Of a DNA stretch of 7,283 nucleotides, positions 1-6,090 are shown piece after piece. The DNA comes from Candidatus Methanophagales archaeon (GTDB taxonomy: Archaea; Halobacteriota; Syntropharchaeia; Alkanophagales; Methanospirareceae). The notes under the pieces are model-generated. The model had not been told where the DNA came from and searched no databases. It saw only the letters and a list, made by a program, of their open reading frames with translations. Location: positions 1 through 7,283 of the forward strand of contig JAGGRS010000177.1 of the NCBI GenBank assembly GCA_021159475.1, read 5' to 3'. Both the position numbers and the translations under genes were made by a program. Positions within the stretch are counted from its first letter, which is position 1. Each line of letters begins with the position of its first letter.

Positions 1-59
1 CTGCCGTCATCTTCCTGATGCTTTCTATAAAGTTCCACGAACGTGCACTTGTAAGGCGA
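1..59. other. Left edge, no assignable gene
   Basis: This is the stretch downstream of the GMC oxidoreductase stop codon. On the minus strand two frames are open to the window edge. One is the GMC frame itself after its TAG. The other contains a possible ATG at 10-8 directly behind an AGGAAG. Neither is long enough to judge. An AT-rich CTTTATAG on the minus strand could be a TATA-like element for a gene further left. No terminator-like T-run is visible. Confidence 0.3.
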
Positions 60-1256
60 CTATGAGAGCCGTTTTGAGAGATACTTAGCAAGTGCCACGA
101 TTGTCAGTATAGGCGGTGCACCGGGCGCTGCTGGAAGCACCGACGCATCTACCACGTATAGCCCGTCCACCTCTGTCGCCAGGTTCCTATCAACAGCGCT
201 ACCAATCCTCGCAGTCCCGCCTGGATGCGCACCTCTTAGCGGTGTGGCGACGAAGGTTCCGGGTTCGACACCTGCCGCCTCCAGTATCGAGCCGGCGATA
301 GAAGCTCCTTCCGATAATCTCGCCGCATCACGAGCTGTTACTCCTTTGCTCACGCCCTTACCACCATTAACAACCCCGCGCCCCTCATCCTTTATCTTCA
401 CCATTATACCGAGTATGTCCATGTGAGAAGCTTTTATGCCCCGCATCGCCAGTGCTTCCACGAGATGCTTCGAGAAATGTGGTGCGAGCATGAACTCTTT
501 CATCTTCACGTAGCAATTCATCGCCACTTCCCTGCTGAGCCCCACGCCTTTGAGAACGCCGCCGATTGTTATAAAGGTGTCAACGAATAGAGATTTTGAG
601 GTTGTGGGTAGTCCGAGCTTCTCCAGTAGCAACGGCGTATCAAGAGCGCCAGCGGAAAGAACAACTGTATCATCTGAGAATACGCGGTCACCACACCTGA
701 CACCCTTCACTTCCCCGCTCTTCACCACCACCTCATCCGCCGTTGTATTCGTAATTATCTCCGCACCCTCTCTCCGCGCCTCTTGCACAAACCTCAATGC
801 GGTCCATTTAGCACCCTCCGGACACCCGAATACGCATCTCCCATCGGGCTTGCATCTATCTGCATTTATGAACTTAGGCGTTTTCTCCATCTTGAAGCCG
901 AGACTCTCCGCAGCTTCCATAATCCGCTTTGTTCCTTCGCCAAATAAGGCATCGGGAAGAACAGAGACCCCGAGCTCACGCTCCGCAGCCTCGAATTCTT
1001 GCTTTAAATCAATACCAGCTTCTCTCAATTCCGTTTCCAGGCATCTCACGCCATTACCGGCTGATACCGTTGTGCTTCCACCCAGACATATCGCTCGCAG
1101 AACCTTCACTTCCGATTCAGTGTCAGCATAGCACCTGAAGGCATCCTTCTCCTCTATCGCCGGTCCCCGCTCGATCAATTTCACCGGTATATGCTTAGCA
1201 GCCAGCTCCTTCGCTACCGTTGCACCACCCGCGCCGGAACCCACGACTATTACCAT
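60..1256 (-). CDS. GMC-family FAD-dependent oxidoreductase
   Basis: A 398-residue flavoprotein of the glucose-methanol-choline (GMC) superfamily. It is expected to be cytoplasmic, as no signal peptide is seen. The FAD-binding Rossmann motif GSGAGG is at residues 6-11, with the ribose-binding Glu at E29. The GMC motif LGGSTTVSAGNG spans 58-69 and a second signature (SAGALDTPLLL) spans 201-211. The C-terminal active-site region has HPGGTA at 344-349 and VVDASVLP at 368-375. Many GMC enzymes have 500-600 residues, so the substrate domain is reduced. A cysteine cluster C135-X5-C141-X3-C145 precedes GAKW. By eye, the Asn or His common in the last catalytic segment aligns with Pro381. The start ATG overlaps the porB stop in TAATG with no clear Shine-Dalgarno of its own, implying translational coupling. 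Family assignment is firm; substrate and electron acceptor are unknown. Confidence 0.85.
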   Translation of the reverse strand: MVIVVGSGAGGATVAKELAAKHIPVKLIERGPAIEEKDAFRCYADTESEVKVLRAICLGGSTTVSAGNGVRCLETELREAGIDLKQEFEAAERELGVSVLPDALFGEGTKRIMEAAESLGFKMEKTPKFINADRCKPDGRCVFGCPEGAKWTALRFVQEARREGAEIITNTTADEVVVKSGEVKGVRCGDRVFSDDTVVLSAGALDTPLLLEKLGLPTTSKSLFVDTFITIGGVLKGVGLSREVAMNCYVKMKEFMLAPHFSKHLVEALAMRGIKASHMDILGIMVKIKDEGRGVVNGGKGVSKGVTARDAARLSEGASIAGSILEAAGVEPGTFVATPLRGAHPGGTARIGSAVDRNLATEVDGLYVVDASVLPAAPGAPPILTIVALAKYLSKRLS

Positions 1257-2191
1257 TACAGTCCAGCTTTGCTCTTCAATCTCGCATAATCAGCCTCTAC
1301 ACGCGCCTGTATACGCTCTATCGCATCATCGGAGAGATGCCTGAACCTGCCCTGCTTCTTTGTATATTCACGCACCGGCTTCAACTCCGGTAGCTCCAAA
1401 CTCAGCCGGTATTCACCATCAATCACCTCATAAAGCGGGAACACACCGGTCTCCACTGCCAGACGCCCCACTTCTATCGTCAGATTCGGAGGCATTCGCC
1501 ACCCTGTGGGGCAGGGCGATAATACATGAATGTATGCAGGTCCTTCTATATCCACACCCCTGCGCACTTTGTCCATCAAATCCAGCGGATAGGAAGGGCA
1601 TGCTGTCGCTACATACGGTATCCTGTGTGCAACTGCGATTTCTGGCATATTCTTCTTCCATGTCATCTGACCCAGAGGCTGCTTCTCGCCCACCGGTGCG
1701 GTGGTAGTCCATGCGCCGTAAGGTGTAGCAGAAGACCGCTGTATCCCGGTATTCATATACGCCTCGTTATCGAAGCAGACATAGAGGAAATCATGACCTC
1801 GCTCCATCGCACCCGATAATGCCTGTAAGCCGATATCGGAAGTGCCGCCATCGCCTGCGAAGCCGACGAATTTGACTTCCTTCGGCGCTATCCTGCCCTT
1901 ACGAATACGCGCTTTGTATGCAGATTCTATGCCTGAGACCACAGCCCCTACATTCTCAAATATGGTATGTATCCAAGGAACGCGCCAGGAAGTCCAGGGC
2001 AGTTGCGACGAAACGACCTCCATACAGCCCGTTGCAATAACGATAATCACGTTCTTGCCCAGTGCCTTACACACAAGGCGGACAGCAAGTGCTTCGCCAC
2101 AGCCCATACAGGCACGGTGCCCGGATGCGAAATACTCATCTGTTGTTACCAATCGTGGTATAAACAAATCCTCTTCTTTCTCTTCTGCCAT
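1256..2191 (-). CDS. porB: Pyruvate:ferredoxin oxidoreductase, beta subunit
   Basis: A 311-residue beta subunit of pyruvate synthase/pyruvate:ferredoxin oxidoreductase. It binds thiamine pyrophosphate and one [4Fe-4S] cluster and interconverts pyruvate plus CoA with acetyl-CoA plus CO2 and reduced ferredoxin. The CMGCGEA motif supplies C28 and C31; C56 (ATGCMEV) and C227 (SPCPTGW) complete the usual four cluster ligands. The TPP/Mg motif is GDGG at 113-116 followed by DNEAYMNTG at 141-149. The segment VPWIHTIFENVGAV (71-84) is typical of PorB rather than of 2-oxoglutarate or indolepyruvate enzymes. Length is normal for the separate-subunit archaeal type. The ATG is preceded by GGAGG with 7-nt spacing. 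The gene lies 33 nt downstream of porA, and its TAA overlaps the next ATG by one base. In autotrophic anaerobes the enzyme usually works in the pyruvate-forming direction; direction here is inference. Confidence 0.95.
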   Translation of the reverse strand: MAEEKEEDLFIPRLVTTDEYFASGHRACMGCGEALAVRLVCKALGKNVIIVIATGCMEVVSSQLPWTSWRVPWIHTIFENVGAVVSGIESAYKARIRKGRIAPKEVKFVGFAGDGGTSDIGLQALSGAMERGHDFLYVCFDNEAYMNTGIQRSSATPYGAWTTTAPVGEKQPLGQMTWKKNMPEIAVAHRIPYVATACPSYPLDLMDKVRRGVDIEGPAYIHVLSPCPTGWRMPPNLTIEVGRLAVETGVFPLYEVIDGEYRLSLELPELKPVREYTKKQGRFRHLSDDAIERIQARVEADYARLKSKAGL

Positions 2192-2198
2192 ATCTTCT

Positions 2199-2203
2199 CC
2201 TCC
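2199..2203 (-). promoter_or_regulatory. Shine-Dalgarno of porB
   Basis: On the minus strand GGAGG lies 7 nt before the porB ATG, inside the 33-nt gap after porA. It is the clearest ribosome binding site in the operon. It supports the ATG at 2191 and independent initiation on porB. Confidence 0.75.
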
Positions 2204-2224
2204 TCTACCCCTCTACTTCTACTT

Positions 2225-3406
2225 TTACTCCCTCACTCCAAACAACTCGGTCTCCTCCATCTCCTCCTTCTTATCCTTAACACGCTCCTGTGCACGCTTC
2301 ACCATGTATTTGAAACCCGCAATCGGTATATCTCTGCCACCGAGCCCGCCAATGAACCCAATCACATGCGGCTTATTCTCCATCTGATATAATGCCGCTC
2401 TCACCTCTGAACAGACGGGACCACCCATGCCGAATGATACCGCTCTATCAAGAACAACGACAAGCTCAACGTTCTTTACCGCATCCCTGAGCTCAGCGAA
2501 CGGAAAAGGGCGCCACAGACGCAGCCTTAATAGCCCCACATCCGCCCCCTCCTCTCGCATCTCATCCACAGCCAGCATCGCCGTCTCACTGTAACTACCC
2601 ATTGTCAGGAGCGCAATTCGCGCATCTTCCATCTTATACGGCTCTACGGGCGAGTAATGACGCCCGAAAGTGCGCCCAAAGTCAGCCCATACGCTCATTA
2701 GCTCCGACTTCGTATGCTCAAATGCCACCTCCTGCGCCTTCTTCGTCTCCGCATATATAAAGGGCGGTGCAAAGCAGCCCATGCTCACCGGCTTGTCGGG
2801 GTCTAAAACAAAGGGATGCTCATAGTCCGGTATGAAATCCCTGACCGCATCATCATCGGGCAACTCTATATCTTCAATCACATGCGAGAGGAAGAAGCCG
2901 TCAATATGAACCATTGCGGGAAAGAGAACAGACTCGGCTACACGAAAGGCACAGACAGTGAGGTCAAACGCCTGCTGATTGTTCTCTGCAAACATCTGTA
3001 TCCACCCTATATCCCTGATTGACATCGCATCCGAATGGTCGCACCAGATAGATAGCGGCGCGGACAGCGCCCTGTTAGCCGCAACAGCAACTACGGGTAA
3101 TCGCATTGAAGACGGTATGTAGAGCACCTCATGCATCAGTTCTAACCCCTGACCCGCCGAGCATGTAAAGACACGTGCACCTGCCGCAGAAGCACCCACA
3201 CACGCGCTCATCGCCGAATGCTCGCTCTCAACACAGATAAATTCCGCATCCAGTTCACCATCTGCAATCATCTCCGCCAGTCGTTCAACGATGTGTGTCT
3301 GTGGAGTGATAGGATAAGCGGCGATGACGTCCGCATTTGCCATTCGAACCGCTTCAGCGACCGCGAAGGAACCCTCCAAACCCACTCTTCTTGTCATTTT
3401 TGTCAT
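2225..3406 (-). CDS. porA: Pyruvate:ferredoxin oxidoreductase, alpha subunit
   Basis: A 393-residue alpha subunit of pyruvate:ferredoxin oxidoreductase, partner of PorB in the adjacent gene. The N-terminal pyrimidine-binding domain (about 10-240) carries YPITPQTHIVE at 31-41, the substrate-site signature, and VESEHSAM at 59-66 with a conserved Glu. The second domain (about 260-370) carries RLWRPFPF at 296-303 and GGLGGRDI at 353-360, both typical of PorA. The C-terminus ends in a short charged tail. Length is normal. Two starts compete. ATG at 3406 has AGAGAG directly against it, which is poorly spaced; ATG at 3397 (residue 4) has GAGATG about 6 nt upstream, so the protein may be three residues shorter. 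This is the first gene of the minus-strand operon. Unlike typical porGDAB clusters, no porG or porD precedes it; a divergent gene does. Confidence 0.95.
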   Translation of the reverse strand: MTKMTRRVGLEGSFAVAEAVRMANADVIAAYPITPQTHIVERLAEMIADGELDAEFICVESEHSAMSACVGASAAGARVFTCSAGQGLELMHEVLYIPSSMRLPVVAVAANRALSAPLSIWCDHSDAMSIRDIGWIQMFAENNQQAFDLTVCAFRVAESVLFPAMVHIDGFFLSHVIEDIELPDDDAVRDFIPDYEHPFVLDPDKPVSMGCFAPPFIYAETKKAQEVAFEHTKSELMSVWADFGRTFGRHYSPVEPYKMEDARIALLTMGSYSETAMLAVDEMREEGADVGLLRLRLWRPFPFAELRDAVKNVELVVVLDRAVSFGMGGPVCSEVRAALYQMENKPHVIGFIGGLGGRDIPIAGFKYMVKRAQERVKDKKEEMEETELFGVRE

Positions 3407-3497
3407 CTCTCTAAAATAAACCAGCTCACTTAAAAAATCTTTTCCCAGAGATGATAAAAGTATATCAATTTATCTGACAGGTAACAGGGGATAAGTA
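3407..3497. promoter_or_regulatory. Divergent promoter region, porA / geranylgeranyl reductase
   Basis: This 91-bp AT-rich gap separates two genes read outward. On the plus strand, TTAAAAAATC near 3430-3439 is a possible TATA box giving a leader of roughly 35-40 nt for the reductase. On the minus strand, the GATATACTTTTA stretch near 3466-3455 could serve porA. An imperfect palindrome, GATAAA (3453-3458) and TTTATC (3469-3474) around a central TATA, overlaps these elements and could be an operator. Transcription start sites are inferred from spacing only. Confidence 0.55.
3486..3490 (+). promoter_or_regulatory. Shine-Dalgarno of the geranylgeranyl reductase gene
   Basis: AGGGG lies 7 nt before the ATG at 3498. 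It fits an archaeal 16S anti-Shine-Dalgarno and fixes this ATG as the start. Confidence 0.65.
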
Positions 3498-4679
3498 ATG
3501 GAGGAAGAAGAGCATGATGTCGTTGTGGTGGGTGCGGGACCTGCGGGCAGTATGACTGCGTTAGTTGCCGCGGACAGGGGGCTGGATGTGCTTCTGATAG
3601 ACCGCAACTCCGAGATAGGCGTGCCAGTGAGATGCGCGGAAGGCGTAAGCCGTGAGATTGAGAAGTTCATCGAGATTGACCCCAGATGCGTTTGCACCGA
3701 GATAAAGGGTTTTATCACAAATGGACCCGAAGGCACGAAATTGGTTGTATCTGCAAGTGATGATGTAGCGGGATATGTGCTTGACCGCCGGACTTTTGAC
3801 AAGTCATTGGCACAGGAAGCAGCCCGGGCTGGTGCAGAGGTGAGGGTCAAGAATCGTGCTTACGGCGTTTCAAAATCCAACGGGCGAGTGAACGGTGTGT
3901 ATGTGAACGCATCAGGCGAAGAAGTCTGCATCTCTGCGGACGTGGTTGTGGCTGCTGATGGCGTGGAATCGCGTGTGGGCAGATGGGCAGGTCTCGATAC
4001 CAGGCTCCGATTAGAAGATGTTGCCACCTGTGCACAGTATCTTATGTGCGATATAGAAGCGAATAGCGATTACTGCGAGCAGTATTTCGGGTGGGAGATT
4101 GCTCCCGGAGGCTATGCATGGGTGTTCCCGAAAGGAGAGCACCGTGCTAATGTTGGAATCGGAATAGGCGGTAATATCTCGGGCGAGCATCATCGCGCAA
4201 TTGATTTCCTGGATGCCTTCGTGCACGAGAAGTTCCCGAACGGGCAGATAATAGCACGCATATTTGGTGCGGTACCACTCAGCGGACCTGTATACAGGAC
4301 AGTAACAAATGGCTTGCTCATGGTCGGTGATGCAGCCAGGCATGTCAATCCCTTCTCAGGTGGCGGTATTCTGGAAGCTATACAGGGCGGGCTAATAGCG
4401 GGTGATGTAATAGCGAAAGCAGTGCGGGAGAAGGACTGCACAGCGCGGAGATTGCGCGAATATGAGAGGAGATGGTGGAGGGAGTTCGGGCGTGTATTAT
4501 ATGCGGGCTTGAAAGCGAAGAATTATCTGCTCAAGCTCAGCCCTCAGAACTTCAACAGGTTCTTCCGGTCTTTAACCGGCGAGATAAAGTTGAAGGAATA
4601 CACGGAACGAGCATTGATGAAGGAGATGGCGAAGAAGAACCCGAAGATGCTATTATCACTGGTAAGAACGCTCTTCTGA
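3498..4679 (+). CDS. Geranylgeranyl reductase family flavoprotein
   Basis: A 393-residue FAD enzyme of the geranylgeranyl reductase family, probably digeranylgeranylglycerophospholipid reductase. That enzyme reduces the double bonds of the isoprenoid chains in archaeal ether lipids at the membrane surface. The FAD Rossmann motif GAGPAG is at 12-17 and the ribose-binding acid is D35. PVRCAEGVS at 43-51 includes C46, a cysteine conserved in this family. The ADG motif at 153-155 and GDAARHVNPFSGGGI at 277-291 are the second and third FAD contacts of this flavoprotein class. The family-typical FGWEIAPGGYAWVFPKG spans 197-213. The C-terminal 80 residues are basic and helical with no clear membrane span, matching a peripheral role. 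Length is normal. The gene stands alone on its strand and ends 10 bp from the convergent coaBC. Archaea often have several paralogues, so the exact lipid or quinone substrate is uncertain. Confidence 0.88.
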   Translation: MEEEEHDVVVVGAGPAGSMTALVAADRGLDVLLIDRNSEIGVPVRCAEGVSREIEKFIEIDPRCVCTEIKGFITNGPEGTKLVVSASDDVAGYVLDRRTFDKSLAQEAARAGAEVRVKNRAYGVSKSNGRVNGVYVNASGEEVCISADVVVAADGVESRVGRWAGLDTRLRLEDVATCAQYLMCDIEANSDYCEQYFGWEIAPGGYAWVFPKGEHRANVGIGIGGNISGEHHRAIDFLDAFVHEKFPNGQIIARIFGAVPLSGPVYRTVTNGLLMVGDAARHVNPFSGGGILEAIQGGLIAGDVIAKAVREKDCTARRLREYERRWWREFGRVLYAGLKAKNYLLKLSPQNFNRFFRSLTGEIKLKEYTERALMKEMAKKNPKMLLSLVRTLF

Positions 4680-4689
4680 GTGCTATAAG

Positions 4690-5928
4690 CTATAACAAGC
4701 CCGATAACTCATTGATTATCTCTACCGCTATCATCGCCTTCGCTCCCTTCACATACTTCACCTCATCCTCACCCCTTCTTAATATATAGACCTCATTCTC
4801 AGCCGTTCCCATACCGCCGTTCGCAAGGTCGTTTGCAACCACCATTGCGAGATTATACTTCTCCATCTTCGCCCTCGCCTTCTCTATCAGTTCCTCATCG
4901 CTGACTTTCACCTCTGCTTTGAAGCCCACAATAACAAGCTCGGGAAATTCACGTCTCACTTCTTCTATCAGTTTCCTCGTAGGCACGAGCGTGAGGTGGA
5001 GTTCAGCACCAGAAGGGAGCTTTCCATCGTGCAACTCCGGAGAGAAGTCCGAGATAGCCGCAGCGGAGATGAGTGCATCGTATTCTTTACCGCCATTAGC
5101 CTTCCGGAGCTCATTAATGCACGCATCTATCATCTCCTCCGCTGTCTCCACCCTTATCTCTCTTATCATTCTCAGATTCAGTTCCTTGCTGTGCACAAGC
5201 GTGACATCCGCACCCTGCCTGTATGCCTCCCTGGCGAGTTCAATCCCCGTCCGTCCTGAACTGCGGTTCGTCAATACTCTAATAGAATCTATTGGCTCGA
5301 TTGTTGGTCCGCCCGTGATCAAAACGCGTTTGCCTGCGAGTTTGCCCGCAGATAGCGCGCGCTCGACCACGAGGATAATCTCTTCTGTGGATGCGATCTT
5401 CGCCAGTCCTTCCTCTATCTTCGGCTCTATGACTGTCACACCCAGTTGCTTCAGTTTCTTGATGTTCTCTATCAGGACTGGACTACGGTAGATCGTCTCA
5501 TGCATTGCAGGAACCACGATAATGGGGATTCCAGAGCCGAATGCGGTGGTTGCAAATGCGGTTACTGTTGTATCAGAAACGCCGGTCGCAATCTTGTTTA
5601 GCGTGTTTGCTGTACATGGCGCAATAACATACAGGTCGGCAGAGCCCTGCATGCCCAGGAACTCCACATGCTCTATCTTACCCATCAATCTCGTTATCAC
5701 TTCGTGCCCCGTGGCGTAATGAAGCGTATAGGGATGGATAATTTCAGTGGCGGCTTCACTCATTACACCATATACATCTGCTCCGTGCCTTATCAATTCT
5801 CGTGCGAGTTCAACGGTCCTGACGGCGGCGATGGAGCCCGTAACACCGAGCACTATCTTCTTGCCCAGTAGCGAATGGCTCTTCTCACCCTTGATGCGCA
5901 GTGTCGGATGTGGTCCCCGGTCTGCCAT
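4690..5928 (-). CDS. coaBC: Bifunctional CoaBC, phosphopantothenoylcysteine synthetase/decarboxylase
   Basis: A 412-residue bifunctional enzyme of coenzyme A synthesis. The C-terminal CoaB domain joins 4'-phosphopantothenate to cysteine; the N-terminal FMN-dependent CoaC domain decarboxylates the product to 4'-phosphopantetheine. The CoaC domain (about 22-190) shows VTGSIAA at 29-35, the catalytic His in IEHVEF (H87), APCTANTLNK at 103-112 and PAMHE at 140-144, the archaeal form of the bacterial PxMN motif. Where bacterial CoaC has a lid cysteine, EEGLAKIAS (172-180) has none. The CoaB domain (about 198-412) shows ITGGPTIEPID at 204-214, LTNRSSGRTG at 219-228 with the catalytic Asn N221, SAAAISDF at 288-295 and VGFKAE at 334-339. 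The frame is open further upstream to an ATG at 5985, but that lies inside the tRNA-Ala gene. The ATG at 5928 gives MADRGPHPTLRIKGEKS, resembling archaeal CoaBC N-termini as I recall them. AAGG precedes it closely. Confidence 0.93.
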   Translation of the reverse strand: MADRGPHPTLRIKGEKSHSLLGKKIVLGVTGSIAAVRTVELARELIRHGADVYGVMSEAATEIIHPYTLHYATGHEVITRLMGKIEHVEFLGMQGSADLYVIAPCTANTLNKIATGVSDTTVTAFATTAFGSGIPIIVVPAMHETIYRSPVLIENIKKLKQLGVTVIEPKIEEGLAKIASTEEIILVVERALSAGKLAGKRVLITGGPTIEPIDSIRVLTNRSSGRTGIELAREAYRQGADVTLVHSKELNLRMIREIRVETAEEMIDACINELRKANGGKEYDALISAAAISDFSPELHDGKLPSGAELHLTLVPTRKLIEEVRREFPELVIVGFKAEVKVSDEELIEKARAKMEKYNLAMVVANDLANGGMGTAENEVYILRRGEDEVKYVKGAKAMIAVEIINELSGLL

Positions 5929-5943
5929 TAGCCTTATGTTATA

Positions 5944-6016
5944 TGGACCGGTCGGGATTTGAACCCGAGGCCTCTCGCACGCCAAGCGAGTGATCTTCCA
6001 GCTGATCTACCGGCCC
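5944..6016 (-). tRNA. tRNA-Ala, anticodon GGC
   Basis: The minus strand folds into a complete 73-nt cloverleaf. The acceptor stem has seven pairs with G3:U70, the alanine identity pair, and discriminator A73. The D-arm stem GATC/GATC encloses AGCTGGAA. The anticodon stem CTCGC/GCGAG encloses TTGGCGT with anticodon GGC (reads GCC, and GCU by wobble). The variable loop has five bases. The T arm has a five-pair stem and TTCAAAT loop. No CCA is encoded after A73, as is common in archaea, and there is no intron. The gene ends 15 nt before the coaBC start on the same strand with no T-run between, so a shared transcript is likely. Confidence 0.97.
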
Positions 6017-6040
6017 CTCATTTTATTCTAATCTTCACAG

Positions 6041-6048
6041 TTTTAAAA
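6041..6048 (-). promoter_or_regulatory. Putative TATA box for tRNA-Ala (and coaBC)
   Basis: TTTTAAAA is centred about 28 bp upstream of the tRNA 5' end on the minus strand, the spacing expected for an archaeal TATA box with initiation at or just before the mature tRNA. Being palindromic, it could also act rightward and start a leader of about 20 nt for the epimerase. A second AT-rich element (TTTAAATTT, 6061-6069) sits nearer the epimerase; used rightward it would give an almost leaderless mRNA. Confidence 0.5.
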
Positions 6049-6072
6049 ATGATGTAATTCTTTAAATTTGAT

Positions 6073-6087
6073 AAAGGAAGAAGAGGG
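6073..6087 (+). promoter_or_regulatory. Ribosome binding region of the epimerase gene
   Basis: A purine-rich stretch holds two candidate Shine-Dalgarno sites before the ATG at 6091: AAAGGAAG, about 10 nt away, and GAGGG, 3 nt away. The first has the more usual spacing. Either supports the ATG at 6091. Confidence 0.5.
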
Positions 6088-6090
6088 CGT

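Noticed and set aside
550..1131. Plus-strand open frame of 193 codons
   Set aside because: It lies wholly opposite the GMC gene, is rich in Ser, Thr and Pro, has no recognisable motif, and is an antisense shadow of biased codon use.
1842..2387. Plus-strand open frame of 181 codons spanning the porB/porA junction
   Set aside because: It is antisense to two firmly identified genes and has a low-complexity Ser/Pro/Phe composition.
4680..4689. Terminator between the convergent reductase and coaBC genes
   Set aside because: Only 10 bp separate the stops, and neither a hairpin nor a T-run is present, so termination must occur inside the opposing gene or is not visible.
4919..5491. Plus-strand open frame of 190 codons opposite coaBC
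   Set aside because: It is a Ser/Leu/Ile-rich antisense shadow of a gene with clear CoaB motifs, without a ribosome site or domain.
5929..5985. N-terminal extension of coaBC to an ATG at 5985
   Set aside because: This segment overlaps the tRNA-Ala gene, and its translation is unlike known archaeal CoaBC, which begins near the MADRGPHPT segment.
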